A stretch of 7,384 nt of DNA from Candidatus Colwelliibacteriota bacterium. GTDB lineage: Bacteria > Patescibacteriota > Minisyncoccia > UBA6257 > Colwellbacteraceae. The notes beneath the pieces were generated by a model that did not search any database, was not told the origin of the DNA, and saw only the letters and a program-made list of their open reading frames with translations. The translations under genes were made by a program, and so were the position numbers. Numbering within the stretch: position 1 is the stretch's first letter; the number at the start of each line of letters is the position of its first letter. This document shows positions 1 through 5,574 of this stretch, piece by piece. The stretch is from assembly GCA_028711965.1 (NCBI GenBank), contig JAQTRD010000024.1:1-7384 (forward strand), written 5' to 3'.

Positions 1-1
1 A

Positions 2-76
2 AACGTAAAGGCGGCTTCTGTCGAGCCGCTGTTTGAGATAAAGAATCTCCGCAATGTTCTGGTTTTCTCTCATTAG
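2..76 (+). CDS. mreC: MreC, C-terminal end (partial)
   Basis: Only the last 24 codons and the stop (TAG 74-76) lie in the window, so the gene begins upstream. The readable tail has the pattern of a MreC carboxyl end: a small-residue/Val stretch, a Pro, then a Leu/Phe-rich segment ending in NVLVFSH. MreC is the periplasmic scaffold protein of the rod-shape (elongasome) complex and binds PBP2. The identification rests on this short tail plus gene order, because an mreD-like membrane gene and a PBP2 follow directly, as in the usual mreBCD-mrdA cluster. The next gene starts inside it, with a 23-nt overlap. Another protein in this position cannot be excluded from 24 residues. Confidence 0.6.
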   Translation, partial: NVKAASVEPLFEIKNLRNVLVFSH

Positions 77-341
77 TTTTGGCAACGTAATATTTATTAT
101 TGCGTCTATTTTGTTGTCCTTATCAAAGAATCCTTATCTTTCGTCGGCAACAGTTGTTTGCGCGGCGCTTATCGTCAAGTCCCGTCCCGGATTAGACATA
201 GATAATCTTATTTTTATAGCGGCACTTTCCATTGGGGCTGTAATCGGAAAGCTTCTCCCCTTCAGACCAAGAGTAAATGCCGCCGCGGGAATATTGATTT
301 CATTCACCCTTCTTAACTTAGGGCTGTATTTAACAGGATGA
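54..341 (+). CDS. mreD: Short MreD-like integral membrane protein
   Basis: A 95-residue, almost entirely hydrophobic protein with about four predicted membrane segments (roughly residues 4-24, 28-43, 50-66 and 74-94), joined by short charged turns such as SRPGLDID and KLLPFRPR. Its place between the mreC tail and PBP2 is where mreD sits in rod-shape operons, where MreD is the membrane partner of MreC. An in-frame stop at 39-41, with no alternative start between it and the ATG, fixes the start at 54. No Shine-Dalgarno is visible, so translation is probably coupled to mreC (23-nt overlap) and then to PBP2 (ATGA overlap). MreD is usually about 160-170 residues, so this is a much reduced version or a different small membrane protein in its place. 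I see no decisive MreD signature; the name rests on context. Confidence 0.6.
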   Translation: MFWFSLISFGNVIFIIASILLSLSKNPYLSSATVVCAALIVKSRPGLDIDNLIFIAALSIGAVIGKLLPFRPRVNAAAGILISFTLLNLGLYLTG

Positions 342-2203
342 GACTAAAAAAGAAACTAAAAAACAGCGAAATAACGTTTGATGAGGTTACTGCCGATAAT
401 CTTTCTTCCGGAATAGGATTAAAAGAAAAACCTATTGGCGGCAGAGTTTTTTTAACTTCGATAATATTTTTAATAATTATCGTAACGGTTGTTTTTTTGA
501 GAGTCTTTTTTTTAACGGTCATAAAAGCGGAAGAATATAAAAAGAGAGCTGATGCGACCGTAAACGAAATTTCGATAATCCCGAGTGAAAGAGGTATAAT
601 CCTCGACCGTTTCGGAAGTCCTCTTGTTTCGAACGAATCAAGCTTAACCGTTTATTTGAGGGTGCCAGAGTTTGTAAAACAACAAGAAGAAGGCAAAGTT
701 CTTCCCGCGATTGCCTCAATCGGCCTCTCACGGAACGACTTTATGGATATCTTGAGGAAAGTCGATCTTGAGAAAGCGGACACGATCGTACTGAAACAGG
801 ACATATCCAATCAAGAAGCAATTTATTTGAATAGCCTTGATTTAAAATCGATTTTTATCGGAAAAGACGTAAAAAGAGTTTTTTCACCGGAGTTCGCGCA
901 TATTGTCGGCTATACGGGCCTGCCTAAAAAAGAAGACATCGAATCCGGAAGATGCTTGTCAACCGATATTATAGGAAAGACAAATCTAGAACTCTCTTTT
1001 GATTCCCTTTTAAGAGGAGAAAACGGCAAGATAGTCGTTTACCGGGATGCTGAAGGGAATATATTAGAAGAAAAGAGGTTTAGTGACCCGAAAGCGGGCA
1101 GTAATCTTGAAACGACCATAGACGCCGATCTACAAAAATTCTTTTACAACAGACTGGCAAGATCAATCAATGAAGGAGGCGGAGGTCCGGGAGCGGTGGG
1201 TATCGCAATGAATCCTGTGAATGGAGAGATATTGTCTCTTGTGAGTGTTCCCGGATTCGCTTCAGGAGAAGTAGGGAAGAATCTCTTAAATCCGGCGAAA
1301 CCGCTCTTTAATAGGGCTGTAAGCGGACTTTATAGTCCTGGATCAATAATTAAAACGATTGTCGCAACGGCGGCTCTTTCGGAATCTGTCATAAAAACTA
1401 ATGAAGAGATTTTATCAACTGGACATTTGGATATACCAAACAGGTATAATCCCGATAAACCAACTCGCTTTGTCGATTGGAAGGCTCACGGGTGGGTTGA
1501 CGTTTACTCGGCGCTCGCAAGATCGTCAAATATTTTCTTTTATGCCATGGGCGGCGGGCTTGCCGATAATATGGACTTGTTCCGCGGAAACTCTCCTATA
1601 AGCAAAGGACTTGGTGTTTTAAGACTGGTAGATTACTACAAGCTTTTCAATCTCGACAAAAAAACGGGAATAGAGCTCTCTGCCGAAGAAGAAGGAGATA
1701 TGCCGTCTCCCGATAAGAAAAAGGAAAGAACTGGCATCAGCTGGACTATTGGAGACACTTATAATATCTCAATAGGACAAGGAGATCTGACAGTTACTCC
1801 AATTGCCCTCTTAAACGCCATATCTTCGATAGTGAATGGCGGAAGCATATTGAAGCCGCATATCGCAAAAGGGGATAAGGAGGTTGTTTCCGACATTTCC
1901 CGTCTTTCACCTCATATGCAAACGGTAGTGAAAGGGATGAGTGATGCGGTTACGAAACCATACGGGACGGCTAATATGCTCAACTCTCTTCCTATTAAAT
2001 CGATAGCAAAAACAGGAAGCGCTCAAGTAATGAATAATACCAAAACAAATGCGTTCATAGTCGGTTGCGCTCCGGTTCCTTGGGAATCGAAGCAGCCGAT
2101 ATGCATATTGGTTCTCATTGAAAATGCCCGAGAAGGAAGTCTTCGGGCCGTTCCGGTAGCCTATGACGTTTTTGAATGGTATTATGAGAACAGATTAAAG
2201 TAG
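338..2203 (+). CDS. mrdA: Penicillin-binding protein 2 (class B transpeptidase)
   Basis: A 621-residue class B penicillin-binding protein, a monofunctional D,D-transpeptidase that cross-links peptidoglycan outside the membrane. It has a basic cytosolic tail of about 35 residues, one membrane anchor (about 36-62), and a PBP dimerisation/pedestal domain opening with the RGIILDRFG motif at 85-93. The transpeptidase domain follows from about residue 260. All three catalytic motifs are intact: SIIK at 336-339 (nucleophile S336), SSN at 396-398, and KTG at 558-560 within AKTGSAQ. The length is typical of PBP2/FtsI proteins. Following mreC and mreD favours the elongation enzyme PBP2 (MrdA), partner of RodA, over the division enzyme FtsI; no rodA is in the window. 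The ATG overlaps the preceding stop by 4 nt and has no proper Shine-Dalgarno, so it is probably translationally coupled. Confidence 0.9.
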   Translation: MRLKKKLKNSEITFDEVTADNLSSGIGLKEKPIGGRVFLTSIIFLIIIVTVVFLRVFFLTVIKAEEYKKRADATVNEISIIPSERGIILDRFGSPLVSNESSLTVYLRVPEFVKQQEEGKVLPAIASIGLSRNDFMDILRKVDLEKADTIVLKQDISNQEAIYLNSLDLKSIFIGKDVKRVFSPEFAHIVGYTGLPKKEDIESGRCLSTDIIGKTNLELSFDSLLRGENGKIVVYRDAEGNILEEKRFSDPKAGSNLETTIDADLQKFFYNRLARSINEGGGGPGAVGIAMNPVNGEILSLVSVPGFASGEVGKNLLNPAKPLFNRAVSGLYSPGSIIKTIVATAALSESVIKTNEEILSTGHLDIPNRYNPDKPTRFVDWKAHGWVDVYSALARSSNIFFYAMGGGLADNMDLFRGNSPISKGLGVLRLVDYYKLFNLDKKTGIELSAEEEGDMPSPDKKKERTGISWTIGDTYNISIGQGDLTVTPIALLNAISSIVNGGSILKPHIAKGDKEVVSDISRLSPHMQTVVKGMSDAVTKPYGTANMLNSLPIKSIAKTGSAQVMNNTKTNAFIVGCAPVPWESKQPICILVLIENAREGSLRAVPVAYDVFEWYYENRLK

Positions 2204-2220
2204 CTAAAAGCTTAAAGTTA

Positions 2221-3249
2221 ATGAAGGAAGCGCCAAAAAAAATTAACGTTGTTCCTTTTCCTGAGTTAAGGCAAGATCCGGTTTCTGGAGACTGGATATT
2301 AATTTCGCAAAAAAGAAGCTTGCGTCCCGACCAGTTTGAAGGTGAAGAAGAACGGGAGATTTTTCCGAAAAAAGACTGTCCTTTTGAAGACCCGCAAGCT
2401 TCAGGAAACGGGCCTTTTATGATAAGGATCCCCGCTGATACCAGAAAAGAATGGACTATGCAGCTTATTCCCAACAAGTATCCGGCGGTTTCCACTTACG
2501 GAAAAACAAGTATTGAAAAATACGGCCCGTATCAAGTAGCGGCCGCGATCGGCTACCATGACGTTTTGATAACTAGGGATCATTTCAATAATTTCCCCAA
2601 GCTTTCTCCAGCAGACGCTTTTAATGTTTTTAAAGTTTTTCAGGAGAGATATCTGCAAGTGGCTCGAGACAGACGCATAGCGTACGTATCTATTTTTCAT
2701 AATTGGGGACCGAAAGCGGGAGCGTCCATATTCCACCCCCATTATCAGATAATATCCATTCCCGTAATCCCGTCTGACGTAGCTCATTCTCTTGCAGGAT
2801 CGACAAGGTTTATGAAGAAGAACCATCGTTGTGTCCATTGCGATCTCATTTCATTTGAACGTAAAGAGAAGAAGAGGATTATCTTTGAGAACGAATCGGC
2901 AGTGGCTTTTACTCCGTTTGTTTCCAGAGAGCCGCTTGAGTTCCGCGTCTTCCCCAAAAAGCACCTGCCTTATTTCGAAGATACGCCCGACAAAGAAATG
3001 AAGCTTGTCGTTCAGGTACTCCATAAATCGCTTTCTCTTTTTGAAAAAAAGTTTAGAAACGTCGATTATAACTTTTTTATCCATACCGCGCCGATAAAGA
3101 ATAAACGGAAGTACGGCCATTACCACTGGCATATCGAGATACAGCCTAAAATAAACATCTCTGCCGGTTTTGAACTCAGTACAGGAATAGAAATAACCGC
3201 TCTTGATCCAAATGAAGCCGCAATGGTTATACGCGGAAAGAAAAAATGA
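2221..3249 (+). CDS. galT: GalT-family sugar-1-phosphate nucleotidylyltransferase
   Basis: A 342-residue HIT-superfamily protein of the galactose-1-phosphate uridylyltransferase type, which moves UMP between UDP-glucose and a hexose 1-phosphate through a uridylyl-histidine. Visible hallmarks are the N-terminal RQDPVSGDWILIS (17-29), the NWGPKAGASIFHPHYQ block (161-176) with HPH at 172-174 (H174 the expected nucleophile), a CVHC pair (204-207), H288, and the C-terminal HWH (302-304) followed by a GFELSTGIEI segment. H121 and H172 match structural-zinc ligand positions, but the usual N-terminal CPFC is CPFE here (53-56), so one zinc cysteine is lost. The gene starts 17 nt after PBP2 without a clear Shine-Dalgarno and overlaps the next gene by 4 nt. 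The substrate could be another sugar phosphate; GalT-like proteins include ADP-glucose phosphorylases and uncharacterised subfamilies. Confidence 0.8.
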   Translation: MKEAPKKINVVPFPELRQDPVSGDWILISQKRSLRPDQFEGEEEREIFPKKDCPFEDPQASGNGPFMIRIPADTRKEWTMQLIPNKYPAVSTYGKTSIEKYGPYQVAAAIGYHDVLITRDHFNNFPKLSPADAFNVFKVFQERYLQVARDRRIAYVSIFHNWGPKAGASIFHPHYQIISIPVIPSDVAHSLAGSTRFMKKNHRCVHCDLISFERKEKKRIIFENESAVAFTPFVSREPLEFRVFPKKHLPYFEDTPDKEMKLVVQVLHKSLSLFEKKFRNVDYNFFIHTAPIKNKRKYGHYHWHIEIQPKINISAGFELSTGIEITALDPNEAAMVIRGKKK

Positions 3250-3887
3250 CTTCTTTTTTGGAATATATTTCAGTTCTAGCGTTGAATATTATCGGATCAT
3301 TCGGATACGTCGGCATCTTTTTTTTGACTCTTTTAAACGCATCGGCTATCCCGATTCCTTCCGAAATAGTTCTTCCTTTTTCCGGATTCTTAACGTCAAC
3401 CGGCCAGTTATCTTTCTTGGGAGTCATTATTGCCAGCATCTTGGGAGGATTTTGCGGATCGCTTATAGGATTTTTTATTGGACGAAAGATTGGCGTATCT
3501 GTTTTGGACATTCTCTCGAAAGTAAGTCTTCATAACAAAAATGATTTCTTAAAAATGGAAAAATGGTTTTCCCGATTCGGCGCCGCAATTGTGCCTATCG
3601 GCCTCTGTATGCCAGTAGTCCGTTCTCTCATATCCGTTACGGCCGGCATTTTCGGCATTCGTTTCCGGTCATTCTTGCCTGCGGCGGCTTTAGGAACGAT
3701 TATCTGGTCCGGAGCGCTAATCTCTCTTGGGCGTTTCACCGGAGACAACTGGGCTTCAATAGGCGTCTGGTTTAAGAAATTCGATGTTATAATAATCTTG
3801 ATTATTGCCGCTTTCATTGCTGTATGGCTTTTTCGCCATATTAGGGCGAACGGATCCGAATCAAAACAAAAAAAAGAGAATGAGTAA
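3246..3887 (+). CDS. DedA-family (VTT-domain) membrane protein
   Basis: A 213-residue polytopic membrane protein of the DedA/VTT (SNARE-associated) family, whose members are implicated in lipid-carrier and phospholipid flipping, including undecaprenyl-phosphate recycling. Family marks are IPIPSEIVLPFSG (35-47, acidic E40 after two prolines), a glycine-rich re-entrant region GGFCGSLIGFFIGRK (67-81), VPIGLCMPVVR (116-126, R126), the AG pair at 133-134, the W154 helix and GRFTGDNW (162-169). The C-terminus is a membrane helix followed by a charged cytosolic tail. The usual family string here is IGRFiPgvR; this protein has IGLCMPVVR, so the first of the two conserved arginines is L120. The ATG overlaps the galT stop (ATGA) and has a weak purine-rich GGAAAG upstream. 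A role in lipid-II carrier recycling would suit the wall-synthesis neighbours, but that is inference. Confidence 0.87.
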   Translation: MTSFLEYISVLALNIIGSFGYVGIFFLTLLNASAIPIPSEIVLPFSGFLTSTGQLSFLGVIIASILGGFCGSLIGFFIGRKIGVSVLDILSKVSLHNKNDFLKMEKWFSRFGAAIVPIGLCMPVVRSLISVTAGIFGIRFRSFLPAAALGTIIWSGALISLGRFTGDNWASIGVWFKKFDVIIILIIAAFIAVWLFRHIRANGSESKQKKENE

Positions 3888-4578
3888 ATTAATAGTTGCC
3901 AATTGGAAATGCCATCCATCTAACGAAGAAACAGCTAAGAGTCTTTTTCGCCTATCCGATCGGGATAATGTTGTCGTGTGTCCTCCGTTTGTCTATATTC
4001 CTCTTGGCCGGGAGATACTTAAAAAAGCGTCCCTGGGCGCGCAGGATTCTTTTTGGGAAGAAGGTTCTTATACCGGCGAAGTATCGGCTTCCCAGATAAA
4101 GTCAGTCGGTGCGAGATTTGCCATAATCGGACACAGTGAGAGGCGGGCGATGGGGGAGAGTGACCTTGATATCAAGAAAAAAGTTTCTGCCGCAATCAAA
4201 GAAGGGCTTACGGCAATAGTCTGTGTCGGAGAACCGTCTTCCATAAAGGCAGAAGGCGAGGAGGCGACGAACGATTTTATTTCCCTTCAATTGTCGGCCA
4301 TCGGGGAATTTTTCGGTTCCGAAAAGCTTATTATCGCTTATGAGCCGGTATGGGCCATAGGATCGGGAAATCCGGCGCTCCCGGCGGATGCCGCGAGCAA
4401 GGCTTCTTTCATCCGATCTCTTACCGGGAATAAAACTAAGGTTCTTTATGGCGGCTCTGTATCGGCAGCCGGCATCTCTGAATTTGCTGAAAGGGAAGAA
4501 ATAGACGGTTTTCTCATCGGCGGAGGGAGCGTGAATGAGGAAGAGTTAACAAAGATGTTCGATCTGTTGGAAATGTAA
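3880..4578 (+). CDS. tpiA: Triosephosphate isomerase
   Basis: Triosephosphate isomerase interconverts dihydroxyacetone phosphate and glyceraldehyde 3-phosphate in central glycolysis, in the cytosol. The catalytic set is complete: N8 and K10 in ANWKC, H85 in IIGHSERR, and E155 in AYEPVWAIGSG, which begins the mobile loop 6. The phosphate-binding loops are YGGSV (190-194) and the later GGG at 214-216. At 232 residues it is slightly shorter than the usual 250 or so. I placed the start at ATG 3880, because the protein then opens directly with the first beta strand (MSKLIVANWK). An in-frame ATG at 3805 would add 25 residues that merely read through the dedA tail in another frame. The gene overlaps dedA by 8 nt, is preceded only by an A/G-rich stretch, and appears to be the last gene of the block. 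Confidence 0.96.
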   Translation: MSKLIVANWKCHPSNEETAKSLFRLSDRDNVVVCPPFVYIPLGREILKKASLGAQDSFWEEGSYTGEVSASQIKSVGARFAIIGHSERRAMGESDLDIKKKVSAAIKEGLTAIVCVGEPSSIKAEGEEATNDFISLQLSAIGEFFGSEKLIIAYEPVWAIGSGNPALPADAASKASFIRSLTGNKTKVLYGGSVSAAGISEFAEREEIDGFLIGGGSVNEEELTKMFDLLEM

Positions 4579-4598
4579 AGAATGTGGGAGATGTGGGA

Positions 4599-4660
4599 TC
4601 CACCTCGTCGGCGGAGTGAGCTCGCTTCGCTTGTGGAATTTATCTCCGCCAGCTGGTGGA
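4599..4660. repeat. Large imperfect palindrome after tpiA
   Basis: Arms TCCACC (4599-4604) and GGCGGAG (4610-4616) pair with CTCCGCC (4644-4650) and GGTGGA (4655-4660), separated by a small unpaired bubble (TCGTC against AGCT). The loop of about 27 nt contains a further near-palindrome, AGTGAGCTCGCT (4615-4626). There is no T-run after the 3' arm, so it is not a standard intrinsic terminator. It may end or protect the tpiA transcript, or be one copy of a dispersed REP-like intergenic element. Copy number elsewhere in the genome cannot be seen here. Confidence 0.6.
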
Positions 4661-4667
4661 TAACAGA

Positions 4668-4696
4668 GTGAAAGACGTGAGAAAATAAGTTATAAT
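4668..4696 (+). promoter_or_regulatory. Promoter for the small ORF and gtrA-family gene
   Basis: A perfect -10 box TATAAT (4691-4696) is preceded, with a 17-nt spacer, by GTGAAA (4668-4673), four of six matches to TTGACA. The expected transcription start is near 4702-4703, which coincides with the GTG at 4703. A transcript from here would have no 5' leader. The position, after the palindrome that follows tpiA, fits a separate promoter for the next two genes. Confidence 0.6.
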
Positions 4697-4702
4697 TTTC
4701 TA

Positions 4703-4795
4703 GTGTCGAAGAAATCGAAAAAAATAAAGAAAATAGTTTTTAAAGCGCTCATCGTCGTGGTCGCGCTTGTTACAATCCTTTCATTATCTTTTTAA
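4703..4795 (+). CDS. 30-residue single-helix membrane peptide, GTG start
   Basis: A 30-codon frame from GTG 4703 to TAA 4793-4795. The first 14 residues are strongly basic (eight Lys, beginning SKKSKK). The rest is an unbroken hydrophobic helix, ALIVVVALVTILSLSF, of 16 residues. This is the layout of a small single-pass membrane protein. Two context clues favour a real gene: the GTG lies at the predicted transcription start of a strong -10 box, and its TAA overlaps the ATG of the following membrane gene by one base (TAATG), which otherwise lacks a ribosome binding site. It may be a small partner of the GtrA-family protein or a leader peptide that couples translation. I do not recognise the family. 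Its shortness means a chance frame is still possible. Confidence 0.5.
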   Translation: MSKKSKKIKKIVFKALIVVVALVTILSLSF

Positions 4796-5283
4796 TGGAA
4801 AACAAAACATTATCTCAGGCGGCGAAGTTCACTGCGGTCGGAATCATCAACACGCTGATTGATTTTACAGTTTTAAATATATTGCTTGCGGTTGGCTTTA
4901 CCGCATCGTTTATTCTTTTCGGCCAGGAGTTCATTGTGGCGAATATTATTTCCGTTTCGGTGGCCGTAATAAACAGTTTCGTTCTCAACCGTTTTTGGGC
5001 ATTCGGATCGACTAAAGAGAAAACGAACATCTGGAACGAGATATGGAAGTTTCTCATCATCACTTTCATCGGAATGTTCGTGATACATCAGATCATATTT
5101 AATGTGCTGTATTCTTCGACGCCTTGGCTTATGGATTTCTTTTATTCCATTATCAGGGTTATCCGACTTGATTCTGTATTTTCGTTTGAATTCGTGAGGA
5201 TTAATTCAGCTAAGGTTATCGCGACAATCGCGTCGCTTGTGTGGAATTTTGTGGGGTATAAGTTTTTTGTGTTTAAAAAGTAA
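4795..5283 (+). CDS. GtrA-family membrane protein
   Basis: A 162-residue protein with four membrane segments (about 10-34, 45-66, 84-105 and 136-160) matching the GtrA family. It has an N-terminal KFTAVGIINTLIDF, the central VAVINSFVLNRFWAF (residues 56-70) and the C-terminal KVIATIASLVWNFVGYKFFVF. GtrA-like proteins are thought to help move lipid-linked sugars (for example undecaprenyl-phosphate-glucose) across the membrane for decoration of surface polymers. The loop between helices 3 and 4 (about 106-134) is longer than I would expect. No Shine-Dalgarno precedes the ATG (the upstream bases are T-rich), so translation probably depends on the overlapping 30-codon frame upstream. No glycosyltransferase lies in the window, so the sugar and acceptor are unknown. 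Confidence 0.87.
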   Translation: MENKTLSQAAKFTAVGIINTLIDFTVLNILLAVGFTASFILFGQEFIVANIISVSVAVINSFVLNRFWAFGSTKEKTNIWNEIWKFLIITFIGMFVIHQIIFNVLYSSTPWLMDFFYSIIRVIRLDSVFSFEFVRINSAKVIATIASLVWNFVGYKFFVFKK

Positions 5284-5320
5284 AATCTCTTATTTTGGCG
5301 CATATTGTTGTCGTGCCATC

Positions 5321-5369
5321 AAAAAAAAGAGACTCGCAGTATATTAAATACAGCTCGTCTCTTTTTTTT
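5321..5369. terminator. Bidirectional intrinsic terminator after gtrA-family gene
   Basis: A13-bp perfect stem joins A8-GAGAC (5321-5333) to GTCTC-T8 (5357-5369). Inside it the hairpin continues with GC/GC and GTAT/ATAC pairs, separated by small mismatches, to an ATTAA loop. The T8 run gives termination on the plus strand, and the complementary A8 run gives the same on the minus strand. It lies 37 nt after the preceding stop codon. Confidence 0.85.
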
Positions 5370-5487
5370 CGCACTCTTAAATCTGCATCCAAAATATGAG
5401 ATTTTATAGGGATTTCTTCCGCTGGATTTTATTTTGCGTGCCTAAAATTGGGTTCAAAAACAAGGAATATCATATGGTCTTTCTACC
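5370..5487. other. Intergenic stretch with no supported feature
   Basis: About 120 A/T-rich bases between the terminator and the next promoter. I see no tRNA cloverleaf, riboswitch-like conserved element or convincing gene. A 31-codon ATG frame (5396-5491) is present, but nothing supports its translation. Confidence 0.5.
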
Positions 5488-5516
5488 TTGACAAGAATGT
5501 AATTCTATGTTAGCGT
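5488..5516 (+). promoter_or_regulatory. Candidate promoter of the Ser/Pro-linker gene
   Basis: A perfect TTGACA (5488-5493) is followed, after a 17-nt spacer, by TAGCGT (5511-5516), a weak -10 but preceded by TG one base upstream (5508-5509, an extended -10). Transcription would begin near 5523, leaving a leader of about 50 nt with two hairpins. The -35 is convincing; the -10 assignment is less so. Confidence 0.5.
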
Positions 5517-5523
5517 TACCCCA

Positions 5524-5565
5524 TACGTGAAAACGTAAATTTTAATCCCCGATAGGGGAGGAGGT
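5524..5565 (+). promoter_or_regulatory. Two-hairpin leader with consensus Shine-Dalgarno
   Basis: Two perfect 5-bp hairpins stand in tandem: TACGT-GAAA-ACGTA (5524-5537, GNRA tetraloop) and TCCCC-GATA-GGGGA (5546-5559). The second shares its last base with a full consensus Shine-Dalgarno AGGAGGT (5559-5565), which is 9 nt before the ATG at 5575. This is the only strong ribosome binding site in the window. The hairpin next to it could tune ribosome access or protect the mRNA 5' end. Confidence 0.65.
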
Positions 5566-5574
5566 ATTTAAAAA

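Noticed and set aside
339..341. TGA read as glycine (alternative code)
   Set aside because: TGA at 339-341 and 3247-3249 falls exactly at normal gene ends with ATGA overlaps, and no gene needs internal TGA read-through.
3203..3535. Plus-strand frame bridging galT and dedA
   Set aside because: It overlaps two well-supported genes in another frame and its composition (Phe/Arg/Ser-rich) is typical of an out-of-frame reading.
3805..3879. N-terminal extension of tpiA from ATG 3805
   Set aside because: The extra 25 residues lie inside dedA in another frame and precede the canonical first strand of the TIM barrel; ATG 3880 gives a normal N-terminus.
5396..5491. 31-codon ATG frame between the terminator and the next promoter
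   Set aside because: No Shine-Dalgarno, no promoter at leaderless distance, no membrane or other recognisable pattern; its end overlaps the TTGACA box.
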